DNA of 64,000 nucleotides from Chromera velia (Eukaryota > Sar > Chromeraceae). The notes below the pieces were generated by a model. It worked only from the letters and a program-made list of their open reading frames with translations. It made no database searches and was not told where the DNA came from. Positions 1-13,679 of this stretch are shown here, in pieces. The position numbers and the translations under genes are program-made. The stretch spans positions 1 through 64,000 of the forward strand of contig JAHBMJ010003402.1 in assembly GCA_018398765.1 (NCBI GenBank), written 5' to 3'. Position 1 is the first letter of the stretch; each line of letters starts with the position of its first letter.

Positions 1-2297
1 GAGCCCCGTATACCTCTTACACCCCTCCCCCCCCCGGCCATAGGAAAAATCGTGGAATCCCCCCTCCCCCGAGAAAAAAACCCGCATATAAAACCTATCT
101 GATGTACGCATAGCGCAAATTCAGCCTTTTAGATCGCTTTCCGGGGCCACCCATCTGACGCACCCACGCATGGCGACGCGGGTTCACGCTTTTCTGGACT
201 ATTTGGGGCGGGATCTTTCCGGGGCCTTTTTTTTTACGAAAGCTGCATGCATGCGTGGGCTCAGGGAATTGTTTGGTAAGTGCCCCCCGCTTCGCTTTCC
301 GGGGCCATGCATACAGTAGTGGCGCTGCGGAAACGAAAGGGCGGGGGAGGGGGGGGGGAGGGGTTGGTATTTTATGGTGGCCAGCGCTATAACCAGCGCC
401 TTGTAAGGCTTTTAATGGCGGAGGGGGCAGGGGAGGGGCAAAGCAATGTAACAGAGCCTGATGGGTCAAAACAGGAGCCGACAGCCGTAAAAGTGTAGCA
501 TTTTATGCTTTTTTGTGTGTTGATGGATACAGAACCGATAAGAACAGATAATGGTTAAGATAGGATTATAGAGGATAGGAAAACGTACATAATATTTTTT
601 TAAAAAAAAAAAATAATTCAAACTAACTATTTCTGAATAAAAACCCAGCTTATAAAAAAAAAAAAACTATGTGTAACAAAGCCCTATCATATGATACTAG
701 GCCTTATTAGGCCTTATTGATGAGGATAATAATGTGTAATAATGATGATTTTGGATTAATTAAGTCTGAGATTCAGCAAATTAATACAACTTATAGCTAC
801 GCCTAGAGTTGACAGATAAAGTAAATTAAAAGTTGAATTTAATTGATTCTAAACACTCAGAGTGAGCTAGACTAAACACGTAAATAGACCCAAATAATAG
901 ATCAAAGAATTACTCAAAGAAAAATCTAAGGAAAAATCAGTTTAGTTATACGTTTTTATAATAAATTCGTATTTAACAATATGTTTGATAAGCTTAAGTA
1001 CAAGGTACTAGATAAGGTACCTTATAGCGTAGTAGTAATACTACTCAAAAAAGAACAAAGAACGATGCACACCATAAAATTGACAACTTAATGCACATAC
1101 TTGTTATCAGCAATCAAGCATACAAAGTAATTCCAAGTAATGACTTCAATTAAATTTCTGAAAGTGGGCCCAGCAATTCATTCCAGTTCACTAGACGGTC
1201 TTTAATGACACTCTTTAATGCATGAAAGTCGATCTTATAGAGACAAGGATCCAACCGCGTTATCAAACAAGGTCACCCAGTTGCAGCGCCTGCATGGAAA
1301 AGGGAAAACAACACCACTCATTATCATCATCACCCCAAATGTTTTCTGTGCGGAAAAAAAATCTTCTCAAACGTACCCGCTTTTGAAAATGCATGGGCAG
1401 CTGGTCCCACCTTACAGAAAGATGGGAAAAAATGACGGAGAGCCTCTTCAAACAAAAACGCCTTTGACTCTCTCCCTCTCTCTCCCTCTGTGTGTGTGAG
1501 AGAGAGATAGAAAGAGAGAGAGAGAGAGAATCTGCCGACCTTGACAAGCGTCCGAACGTCTAATGTTTTTTTTGCTTTTCTGCACTCCTCCATCACCCGC
1601 TGCCTTTGCCGGCCGCCTGCATCAGAACCATACAGAACAGAAGAAAATAGTCATAATAACGCAAGGCTATCCTCCGTCTACGCATGTACTGTACACCTTC
1701 AGAACCCCCTACGTTGACCTGCTGCAGACAGCACTCGGATTCAGTGACCGCCCCGTCACGAACACGAATTAGATTCCAAATTCTACACCACCAGAAGCCT
1801 CCACAGACAAACCCGAGCACATGCGGAGAAGGCAACGGAAAGAGAGATTTCTGGAGTCTAACTCATGCAGAAAAAAAAAAAAGACAAAGTCCGAACCGCA
1901 CGCTTCGAAAGCTGCCGAGTAGCCACGCAGGGGTGAGTAAAGAAAGAACAAGCGAAAACTTCAAGCACTCCTGTTAGCTCTCTGTGTGCGTGTGTGCCAG
2001 ATCACACCAACGAAGCAAACCAGAACGCGACTGCATGTCTTGCAGTTCACGTACCTCTCAAATCTGCCGCAGCTGCAATGAGTGAGTCCAGCTTCATGCC
2101 TCTCTCTCGCATTTCCGTTGAGGTCACTCCGCGCCTCCGTACCGCGTCTGAAAGAATTGCAGTACATGAATGATGTCAAGGAAAGAAGCGTAAGTGAGTG
2201 AGTGAGTGAGTGAGTGTTTTTCTTCTTTCTGGACGTGCGCAAATGTGACTCAGCCGAATTGAATGAATGCACGGAAGAGAAGGATGGATGCACACAC
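1..2297. other. Low-complexity flank with AT-rich island
   Basis: No gene was recognised here. Bases 1-480 are G/C-rich with long C and G runs. They contain three copies of the 12-mer CTTTCCGGGGCC at 137, 215 and 295, spaced 78 and 80 bases apart. Bases about 500-1210 are an AT-rich island with homopolymer A/T runs and no open frame of note. Bases 1210-2290 return to normal composition with (GA)n and (AG)n tracts near 1470-1530. The last exon or exons of the BBS2 gene on the minus strand must lie somewhere in this stretch or just above it, but I could not place them. Confidence 0.5.
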
Positions 2298-4635
2298 GTG
2301 CAGTAGGCCCATCGCAATCCCAGAATCCCTCTCAAACGGTCATGATCCTCTGAGGAGAACATACAGAGAAGAATTGCAAAATGCAAGTCGCACGCACGAA
2401 TGTCCGGACATGCAAAAGGAAAAGGGGAAAGAGGATTTTTATGCTTGCCTCCTTTCTCAACCGACCAAACGACGAAACCAACGAATAATTGATGAAGCTC
2501 GGACACCCAGACATACCCACCGTCCTAAAAACCTGCCACCTACCAATCACGCGCTCAGTGCTTTGACGAAGGTCAATGTGGGCCCTCCGCGTTGCACGGC
2601 TGCAGGAAGGGGGGGGAGGGGGAAATACACGAGGAAGGAAGGAAGGAATTCTGGGAACGACTCTAAGAAGCTGCAAAAGTTGATCGACAACTGCCGAGAA
2701 AAGAAGAGAAGAGGAGAGAAAAGGGCCGCGACGGATGAAACAAATTCTCAGACTCTGCTCTATCGATCACAAAAGGAGAACAGCAAGTGCTCCAAGTGGG
2801 CGCAGCACGACGAAGACATCAAAGCCATTTCAAAAAACCAACGAAGAGAGTCGAGCACAGTTTCCTTGCAAACTGAAAGGAAGGAACGGGAAAGCCAACA
2901 CTCATACACACACACGCACACACACACACACACACATACGAAACCGAGGCGAGAAATCAACAGAGAGAGAGACGGAGACAAAAGAAGAGAGATCACTGAC
3001 AAGTCCCCTATGCTTGCAGAGTCATCAGCTTTCTGCATCAACGCGTCCATCTGCAGGCAGACAGACACGCAGGCAGACACGCAGGCAAACAGGTAGGCAG
3101 ACACGCAGGCACATACATCAAGGATGCAAGCGTATAATCTATATCGGCACACGCATTGTATTTCGGTGCGCCGAACTGCACCCAGACATCATCTCAGCAT
3201 TGGATCAGAAGAGAGAAGAAAAACGGAAAACCCTAGAAAGAGGCCCTCAAGGAAGAGAACGAATGTCCACTATCCCGTCCAGCACCGAACGAGCATAGAA
3301 AGAAATTCACAAATGGGTGAACCAACTGAGATGCGATGCAGGTCCTTCAAGGTTTCTTTCTTAAGTGGACTTTCCGTCTCCTTGTTTCTGCATCTCCGTC
3401 CTTCCTTTTCTATCCTGTCCGTCTCCTTGTTTCTGCATCTCCGTCCTTCCTTTTCTATCCTGTCCGAAGACGGCTGGTTCCATGATCGAAGCATGGGGAA
3501 GAGGAACAAACAGATCCGAGACTGAATTTTCACCGAGTATGGCTTCAAAATTTCTTCTGCGAATTTCATCTCCTCTGTCAGTTTATCTCATGTGAACGCT
3601 TTCTGCGAAAAATGAGCAAAGGGAAAACGGGGTCAAAAAACAACGCGCCTGCGAAGAAAGTGACGACCTGCGAAGTGTTTTCCCCTTTTCTTTTCCTCAG
3701 TCAGGTTTTGCCCATCTCTCCCTGCCGACGCATGGTGCAGTACTCGTTGTATCAGTCACTTACGCTTCCTTCCCCGCTTTTGTACATTACTGACCACTCC
3801 AGCATTCTCCGCGCATTCCGCGCGCAGACGCTTTCCCAATCGGGACCCCTCCTGCATCTGCACCCACAACCAAGCAATCGATCGTGCGCATCGATACAGC
3901 TACTGCATAATCGCACTTTCTTTTCGGCGCAAATGATGTGGAGGCTTCTCTGAACCAAACTTCTTCCTGCGCCTGCACTTGTGGATGGGCCAATGAATCT
4001 CATCGTTGATACAATTATCCTTTGAAAATCCATGAATGTACATGTGCGTATGTGTGGGATCTTCCGGCCATTCAGAATCAGCCATTACGGAGCGAATCGG
4101 TGAGAGGGATGAGCTGAGAAAAAAAAGAAGTAAGTGCAGCTCACCTCCGAGAGAAGCTCAGCAGCTTGTCGCACGACCTGCATCCATGCATGTATTCCAT
4201 AGACGACGTTCACGTGCGTCCTGTGAGTCGGACAGAATAGGACACCTGCAGGATGTACACGTGATCAACATAGAAAGGGAGGGGGTGAGCTGTTGCTGGA
4301 AGCTTTGAGCGCACTCGAGCGCGCACGCGAAGAAGCCATCAAAGGAAAAAGAAGATAGCAGCAACGAGCCTTCTAAATTCATGTCTACAAAGAAACAGAG
4401 CAAGAGAGAACCGGTATGCAGATGAAAGAAAGAGACTCACAAGGGGGAACGAAGTCTCAAGGTTTTCCAGACTGTCGACCTGCATACGCATGTATACGCC
4501 ATACTTGCATGTACTTGTATTTCCACTCATTGATTCTTTCCTTCATTTATGCATCTTGATGCACACATAAACATAACTGCGTCAGTTTCCACGCATACAG
4601 ACTCATACCCGAACACTCTCTCTCTCTCACATACA

Positions 4636-4685
<50 letters not shown>

Positions 4686-7600
4686 GAGAGAGAGAAAGAG
4701 AGAGAGCAAGTCTAGGTTCAGACAGACAGCCCAAAAGCAAAAAAGGCCTACACGAACTCGCAGGGGAAAATCGGGAGAGAAGGAAGATGAAGGTGAACAA
4801 CAAAAACAAATCAATCGAAGGAATTACGACCCCCTCCAGGCCTAGCTAGAGGCATCCATCCATCCATCCATCCGACCAACCTTCAGAGTCCTGCACAAAG
4901 ACCTTACAACGCCCACGATCAGAAACAAGTCTTCACACTCGATGCGCACCGTCTCTCCCCCTCCGCCCCCCCTGTTGACTTTGTGGTCCTCAACGACCCT
5001 GATGGTCAGTTTGGTGTTGTCTTGTGCAGACACGAAAGACACGCTAGAGCCACCTGCAGTCATCCACGCCGAAAAATAGAACAAGTGAAGAAAAGACTTA
5101 TCTCTGAAATACGGAAAGCAGAACCAAATGCAGAGAGCGATCACAAATCGTCAGAAGCCACAGAGAGAAAGATGCCTCCAACAACTCCCCTCTCCCCCCC
5201 GCCCTCCCGCACCCGAACCCATGCAACCAGCCTCACCACTTCCCCTCCGAAATGCCCCCGATGCCCGGGGGCCTTCCGCCCCCCTCGTTTCCCTCGTTTG
5301 CGTCTGCACCGCCCTCCTGCCGCTTTCCGCTTCTACGGAGAGAAACCTCCACTGGCAGGACGCCGCCCCCGGTCCAGCAGAGAGAAAACAGCTCGAGATC
5401 CACGCAGAAAGACTGGAGGAGACGGAGAGTCCTGCCGCATGCATGGCACTGAAGGACACGAAGGAGGAGGCCGTCGGAGAGGAGGAAGCCTGCATGCAGA
5501 GAAAGGAGAGGGGAGGGTGAGAGGGAGAAGGGAAAGAAAGCGCCCGGAACTCAAACACAAAAGTAGCGAAACAGAAAAGAACACCAGAGAACAGAAGAGA
5601 AGGCCAGCGAGAAGGCCCTGTCTCTCTTGTCTGTCTTCAGTTTACTCTAGGTCCCAATGCGTCAGTGAGTCCCTTAGAGTCATGAAATTCTCGGAAATCC
5701 TTTTTACCCTGATAAGTCAGAATTGCAGGATTCGAGCTAACAGTCGGAGGGGAGGAATGAGATCTTGTCTGCTTCATTTCTTGTTCCTGTCTGTAGACAG
5801 ACGAGGGGCAGCCAAGAGGAAAAGAGAGAAGACGAGATCTTACTCTTCTGATTCGGACTGTATTCAGATTCTTGTTTCACATACTTTGACTTGCCTGTTC
5901 TGGTTCGGAGGATGCTGTGAGTGCTGAGGCCGGGCACATCCACCAAAACGGCGGAAGCCGGAGTTCGGACTGCACGGAAACATAAGGCAAAGGAAAAGAA
6001 GAAAGAGAAAAGAGAAAAGAGGAAAGAGGAAAGTGTATCAATGCATCTGCCTGTCTGAGAACAAAAGAAAAGAAAAGGAGGTCGAGGCTCGGACAGCATT
6101 TTACAAGCTTGAAGAGAACAGAGAGCCCCGTTCTTGTTCTCAACAGACACCCCGCCACGTTCGCTGGTACATACACGCATAAACACATAAATGTATTTGT
6201 ACGTGCGTACAGTCAGACAGAGTGACAGACAATGTGTTCTTTCTTGTCTTTCCTGTCGTGCTCTATACTCACACGTAAACAGAAAAAGTGTATCACTTCT
6301 TTTTTTCACAAACAACAGATAAGACAAGACAGACACACGCAGGCGCAGACTATTTGACTCCTTTGGCTTGTTTTCTTCCTTTTTGTTCACAAACAAAAAA
6401 ATACAGGCAGGCAGGCAGGCAGAGAGACAGAGACAGGGACACATGGACAGGCCCCTAGAGAGATGGAGCTCGAGAGACAGTCCAACCAACAGACCTCGAA
6501 GAGATGAGCCACCCTAGAAGTCTCCTCTCTTCCAGACGAGTGTTCCCCCCCCACCGCGCCATCGCCTGTTCTCACAACTGCTCGCACCCTCACACGAACC
6601 TCCGTCCCCTCCCTTGGACATTTCTCAGGCGCAAACAGGGGCATCGACACTTTCAAACCATTCTTCGATCGTGTGACGCAGACCGACGCATCGCTTTTTT
6701 TCCCGTCCTTCCCCTCTGTCTCCTTTGTTTTCTGACTCTGCTGTGCCTGGCTTGAAAAAATCGGCGTGCCACAAAAGGAGGCGGCCCACACAACGTCAAG
6801 ACTGCCCAAACGAGACGCCGACGACTGGCTTTTCGGTTCTTTGACGGATTGGGGACTCTCCAAAAGTTCAGTCACAAGAAAGAGCCGACTTGATTGGGAT
6901 GGAGAAGAGGCAGAGGAGAAAGAAGGGGAAGGCGAAACGGAGCTGGTGGATGCTGTAGGGGGGACCCAGAGGGCACGGGAGAGAGACGGCGACTTATCCT
7001 GCATGAAGAATAGAGGAAGCAACAGAAAAGGACGATCACATATCTACACGTACACACACACACATGCACACACATAGAGTTCTTGTAAACACATATTATG
7101 CCAAAAGTTGGACAGCAGGAGGGACACAAGAGAGAGAAAAAAAGAAATCGGATGCATGCTGCAAAGACTTGTGCAACAAAACAGAAAATAGAAGGAAAGC
7201 CACGAGAACCATCGCTGCCTACAGAGGAGCCACTCAAGAAGAGAAAGAGAAGCGAAGGGAGGAACATGAGAAAAATAGAAAAGGCAAATACCGAGAAAAC
7301 TTCAGAGAGAAGCTCATTAATCCATTATAACGCGAGAAGAAGAAGCAAAAAAGAGGGTCCCTTTTCATTCCTCTCTGGTCCTCTGCAATCGCTCTGACCT
7401 CGCTCTTTCTTCTCTCCCCCCCTGTCTGCCCCCCCCCTCCCTCAGGGAAACTCTCCAGAGAAACCCGAACCCTTGTCCCTCCCGGCAGAGCTCCCGGAGG
7501 CTGAACAGAGACAGGCAGCGACCCGTCAGCCGTGGCCATTCCCGCTCCTCCTGCTGCCGCCTCCCTGAACTCGCTCAGCTGCTTCTCCAACTCCCGTCTC

Positions 7601-7881
7601 TCCACCAGCAGCTGAGCAAATTTGAGCGCCAACGGATCACCCCCCCCCGAGGCCAAAGATGGGCGCAGGTTCCCCCGAGGCCCTCCAGCCAGCAGAGGCG
7701 CTAGGGAGGGTCCAAGTGGGGGGAGGGGGCCACTGGGGGAGACGGGAGACAGTTTGGGCGGCAGAGGGGAGGGAAGGCTCCCAGATGCACTCACAGCTGC
7801 AACACCAAGATGAAGTGCAGGTACACAGAGGCAGAGGCTGGGACACAATTTCACACTCAACGCACGCAGGAAGAGGCGGAC

Positions 7882-7920
<39 letters not shown>

Positions 7921-10412
7921 GAGGGAGGGAGGGGGGGGGGAGAGAGAGACATACACGCATAGACACACAAACGCCTAGACACACACAAATACAGACAGAC
8001 AGACAGACAGACAGACAGACTGACCCCCTGCAGCCTGTGAGCTTCCTTCTGATCCAGCCGAGAAAGAGGGGGACCAGCCAAGGACGTCACCCTGAACGAA
8101 TCAAGGGAGGCAGACAAACGGAAGAAAAACAAAGAGTAAGAGAATCACACAAAAGCTCCTCGAGGAAAACGGCGGGAGGGAAATGCTCCTTCTTTCCCCA
8201 TTCACGCAAAAGCTTGCCAAGGAACAGAGACGCAGACAAACGAAGCCGACAGAGACAAACAAAAAAGAAGTGCAAAAACAGACTCCGTCATGGATTCCTC
8301 CTTCTTGCACCGCCACCGGTGTCATGCAAGACTATGCGTCATCTTCCTTCAACATATCCTACACATGCAGTCTCTCTGTCTCTCTCTCTCTGCCCACTCA
8401 CATTTGCATATACAGCGAGGACCATTTTGGACCCATCACCCCTGAAGTCCTCCACGAGATCAATCCAGCAAACAGCACCCCTGGCAGTGGCACCTCTCTC
8501 TGCCCCCTCTGAGAACACCACAGCGCCGTCTCGGCCTCTCCGCACTTCCACTCGTCCGTCGCTCCACCCCACAGCGACTCCACACACGACCTCAGACCCC
8601 AACCCCAATCTTCCCAGGCTCAAAGAAGTAACCACCGCGCCGCCGCCACCGCCCCTTCCACGCCTCTTGAACACCCACCCACCCGCACCGAAGGGAGGCG
8701 GACTCAACAACCCGCCAATGCTCCCATCCTCACACCCGTACGCGATCAAAGCACGGTCATCCGGAGCCCTGCACGCAACACACATATGCACACACATACG
8801 CGCACACGCACACGCACACATCTACGTGAACGAGCGAAAACACAGACGGGCACGCGGGCACACACCCGCCCACACTCACGCGTGCAAACGCCAACGGCCG
8901 ACGAAAGAAATGAGGCGAGAGGTTCATGCAGACAGAAACGGACGAAGAAGTATAAAAGGAGAACCAGAGAGTCGAAGAAAACAAAACATTCCCGAAACGA
9001 AAGCGAGGAGAAAGAACCCCCGGGTACTCACTCAGATGCCAGCGCCCGAAGGGAAATGACGGGACTCCCCACAGGCCTACTCCCTTTGGAAACAGAACCG
9101 TCGGACCGGAGGGCCTCCACCACACCCGCACGCCGCCCTGCATGTTCATTCAGAGGTTCAGGAAGGAAGGAAGGAAGGAAGGAAGGAATGTGTGAATGAA
9201 TGAATGAATGAATGGATCAATGGATATAAAAAAAATCAAAGAGAGAGAAAACATCAAAACATCAGAGAGAAGGGAAAGACAGAAGGGCCAAACAGTCAGA
9301 CAGATAGTGCTGCAGAAGCACCACACACCCTTCCGTACTCTCTCTTTTCAGCCAACCAGTGAGGAACCCAGGCATGATGGATCCATCCATCCATCTGAGC
9401 CCGGATCATGATGATGAGCTGTCACACGTCTCTTCCTTGTCCCTCCCAACCAAAAGGACTCACCGAGTATCAGTTCCTGTCGGCCGTCTCCGTCCACATC
9501 CGCAAATCCCATCCCAGATATGCCCCCCCGGTCCCCTGCGAAGGCTCCCCCAACCCAGACAGACTCACGGCCCTCAAAGTCAAACCCAAAAAGACCCCCA
9601 GCATCTCCTCCTGCACTCACTCACTCACTCACTCACTCACTCACTCACACACCACACACACACACACACACACACGCGCGCGCGGGGGGTGGAGGGGGGG
9701 GCACAGTCATCCAGTGACGGCCTAGGCGGTTTGATTGTGAACCCCAAATCACTGTTGCCGCCATCAACCTTTGTACCCCCGTTCGCTGCTTCACAGAAAA
9801 GACCAGGACAGACGGACGCCAAAATTCACGGTGAAGGACAGACAGGAGAAGGAGGACGGCCAGACTCATGCTCCATTCATGTTTGTGTACATACACACCG
9901 TGCACAACGTACATGCAGCAAACACACACATGCGACATACCGACGAGCACCAGTGGCGTGCCAGACCCCGAAGTTTCGTTCCGAAAGATACACGTGGCTC
10001 TCTGACCAGTCTCGGCAAAGAAAATTTCCTCTCCCGCCCCCTCACCGCCTCCCTCTTGTTCCACAGCCCCAGATGTCGGCCCTCCACGCCCAATATCCAG
10101 TACAGACACCCCTGTCAACGTACCCACAATCAAAAAGTCTTTCGAGGGCCTGGAGGGGTCCAGTGCAACTGAAGATACCAGCGATGCCCGCCTGCCCAGT
10201 TCAATCAATCGGAGCACTTCTCCACCTCCCCCCGCCTCCCCGGAAGACGACGAAGAGAGAACCGGGGGGTCAAAAACAACCACCACAGCCCCCCCAGACC
10301 CCTTTGAAACCGCAGCAAGCGATAAGCTCACACCATCGAAACGTCCGGCAGTGACCAGACCGACGGATGTGCTGTGTTCCAGACAAAAGTCTGCAGATTT
10401 GGCCAGCAGCAT
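2298..10412 (-). CDS. BBS2: BBS2, Bardet-Biedl syndrome 2 homologue (BBSome subunit), 3' end unresolved
   Basis: BBS2 is a core subunit of the BBSome, the coat that carries membrane proteins into and out of cilia. Exons placed: 10412-9941, 9610-9464, 9137-9032, 8768-8402, 8091-8025, 7796-7399, 6998-6495, 5969-5895, 5489-5237, 5053-4881, 4479-4441, 4177-4145, 3851-3795, 3050-3001, 2599-2544, 2349-2298. Phases agree at every junction (about 949 codons; human BBS2 has 721). The N-terminus MLL...TAGRFDG matches MLL...AIGRYDG. The beta-propeller exons carry FADVDGDGRQELILG (family: DFDGDGKKELLVG) and GWSDGRVEVR (GWSNGKVDAR). Later exons carry HLFESELRLPPFWWM (HVFESTRQLPRFSMY) and SLENLETSFPL. The helical tail includes ALMQKADDSASIGD and HIDLRQSTERVIG. 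Proline/serine/glycine-rich insertions explain the extra length. Intron 5895/5489 is GC-AG (CAG|gcaagt). Two exons are only 39 and 33 nt. The exon below 2298 and the stop were not found. The exon 7796-7399 donor and the last four small exons are the least certain. Confidence 0.85.
3376..3465. repeat. Two identical 45-bp tandem copies
   Basis: Bases 3376-3420 and 3421-3465 are identical pyrimidine-rich units beginning GTCTCCTTGTTTCTGCATCT. They lie inside the BBS2 intron between the exons 3851-3795 and 3050-3001. Perfect identity suggests a recent duplication. Confidence 0.85.
4616..4705. repeat. (CT)n/(CA)n/(GA)n compound microsatellite
   Basis: Short CT, CA and GA dinucleotide runs follow one another without a break. 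They lie in the BBS2 intron between exons 5053-4881 and 4479-4441. Similar compound CA/GA tracts occur at 2905-2940, 7882-7922, 58655-58755 and 59700-59752. Confidence 0.9.
9611..9652 (-). repeat. (GAGT)n tract abutting a BBS2 3' splice site
   Basis: On the minus strand a run of about nine GAGT units ends directly in GCAG, the acceptor of the BBS2 exon 9610-9464. The tract therefore replaces the usual pyrimidine tract. It also presents many copies of the donor-like word GTGAGT immediately upstream of an acceptor. Confidence 0.85.
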
Positions 10413-11832
<1,420 letters not shown>

Positions 11833-13380
11833 CGGGGGGCAGTGACTCGACTCAGTGGTGGGAAAATTCTTCCTACGTTTCTGTGACAGCCTCCTCGTTC
11901 GTTTCGTTTCTTTCCATGCAATCATGGCTGCCTACATGAAAGGGAGGAAAGGAAGGAACGTAGATCAATTAAACTGTGAAAACAGAAACACCGTCCCTGT
12001 GCTCAGAATGACGTCTTGAATCTTCATCAGCATGAAATGGAAAAACACGTACGCATGATGATTGCTGCTGCAAAGAGGATTTGTTGCTCATTTCTTCTCC
12101 TTTCTTCTCTCTGGTCTCTTCTTCTGACGTAGTCCGCGTCGCTCTTCCTTTCTCCCTTCGTGTTGTACCCCAGAGCCGCACTTAAGAGAAACTGAGAGTG
12201 CATGCACGGACGAACGAGAACAGAGATCTGTCTATTTTCTCCAGCCCGAGAAAAGTAAATCGAGGGTCGTGTCTCAGAGAATCGGGAACGAGGCGGCGAC
12301 CATGCATCAAGCCCGGCACATGCACCCTCCCTCTATCTATGGCTCATTCTATCAGGGAAGGAATAGTACTCTTCGGCAGGATTCAAGCCCTCTCAACGCG
12401 TGGAAATGAAAGAAGGGCAATCGCGCTACCTAATTTGCAGAGACGCCGAACAGATGGTGTGTGTTACTGCAGCGCGACATGCACGAAAGGACGTCCGGCC
12501 ACACACATACAGGCAGGGGAAAAAAGAATGGAAACAAGAATGCAAACAGGGGATGGGTCGACTACAGTTGCATGGGGGGGCCATGGGGGCGGTGCAGTTC
12601 GAAGGAATAATTGAAGTTGAGAAAGAACTTCTCTCACAGAGCGTGCCATAAACTGGACGAATGAGAAGATCGAGAAACGTTAGAGAAAAGCTTGACCAAG
12701 AATGAATTACTCTGCGAGCGGGTGCAGCAAAGTGAGAAATTCAAGTGCATGATTTGTGAAGGAAGGAAAAGAAGAGGACGAGGACGGAGGTTTTGAAGGG
12801 ATGAAAAAAGAATTCCGGTTGGAGTAGGAAAGGAACGCGCGGGGCGATGAGACAAAAGCGAGCACCGCAAGAATCATTGAAGAGAGAAGTGGAAACCCAG
12901 ACAGACGAGAAAATTCAAATGAAAGATAGTGAATGAAGGAAAGATGTGCTCCCTCGAGTAGTAGTGAAGTGTCTAGCGGGTACTCCACCCATGTGTCTGC
13001 ATCTCTGCAGCCATACCTTGCATGCTTTCCTGAAGTTCGAGCTGTCTGTCTTGTCGGCTAGCTTGTCGGGTGTGAAAGGGTGCTGAAGGGTGCGTGCCCT
13101 TTCGTGTATGCTCTTTCTGCCTGTATTAGGCGTGCAGTCACTGCACTCAGATTCGATCAGTTGGCGGGTCGATCTTGTAGTTGATCGAGTAGCTTGAAAA
13201 ACGTCTCACTTGGCATGAAGGATCATCAAAGCTTCAAGTTGTCGTGTAAACCTATTTTGTAGTTGTAGGTATGCTACTGGGTATGATACAGCCTGACTGT
13301 TTTCATGTTTCAACCTAGGTTTCAACTAGCTTTCAACAACAAAAAATTACGTTACAAAATATACTTGAAACCTTTTGCAG
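11833..13380. other. Gene-free spacer
   Basis: I see no supportable gene between the DUF4079 stop and the decayed retroelement fragment. Open frames here lack homology I recognise and overlap in several frames. Composition is normal to about 13200 and then turns AT-rich. Confidence 0.5.
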
Positions 13381-13384
13381 GGAG

Positions 13385-13678
13385 CCCTCATGTGTGAAAG
13401 GGAGGAAGGTCGACGATCTATTTCACAGATTGTTAGTGTGTCCCCGATGGTCCGCTGTAAGGGGAAAGCTGCAGTCTAATACTGAGTCTCTGGGAAGATT
13501 CTCAGACGATGTGCGGACAGGTCCCACACTGCGTCGAATAGCGGGTTCGAGTATAGAAGAAGCTGATGAGAGCGAGATAGACGCAAGAGACTTGTTATGG
13601 AGGTGCTTGCAAATGCAGCCAGAAGTTGTAGTTACAACTATCTGGGAGCTTTGTCTTTCAATTTGTTCACCGTGTTGA
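13385..13678 (+). mobile_element. Possible C-terminal tail of a non-LTR reverse transcriptase
   Basis: A short open stretch contains VDDLFHRLLVCPRWSAVRGK. This resembles the zinc-ribbon-like His/Cys tail that follows the reverse transcriptase domain in many LINEs (pattern: Cys, then H-x-L-x-x-CP-x-W). No RT domain lies upstream, so at most this is a 5'-truncated relic. It marks the start of an AT-rich island. It could also be chance similarity. Confidence 0.3.
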
Positions 13679-13679
13679 A

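Noticed and set aside
2332-2349. RIMTV-stop as the BBS2 C-terminus
   Set aside because: The frame that follows the upstream exon by phase instead reads EDHDRLRGILGL, which matches the NHTELLGNLK region of the family, so the true end lies further on.
8760-8900. His/Thr-rich plus-strand frame from CA repeats
   Set aside because: A product of (CA)n DNA antisense to the BBS2 acceptor region.
7659-9059. 466-codon plus-strand frame
   Set aside because: It runs antisense through BBS2 exons and microsatellite introns and has no recognisable domain; the minus strand matches BBS2 in sequence and phase.
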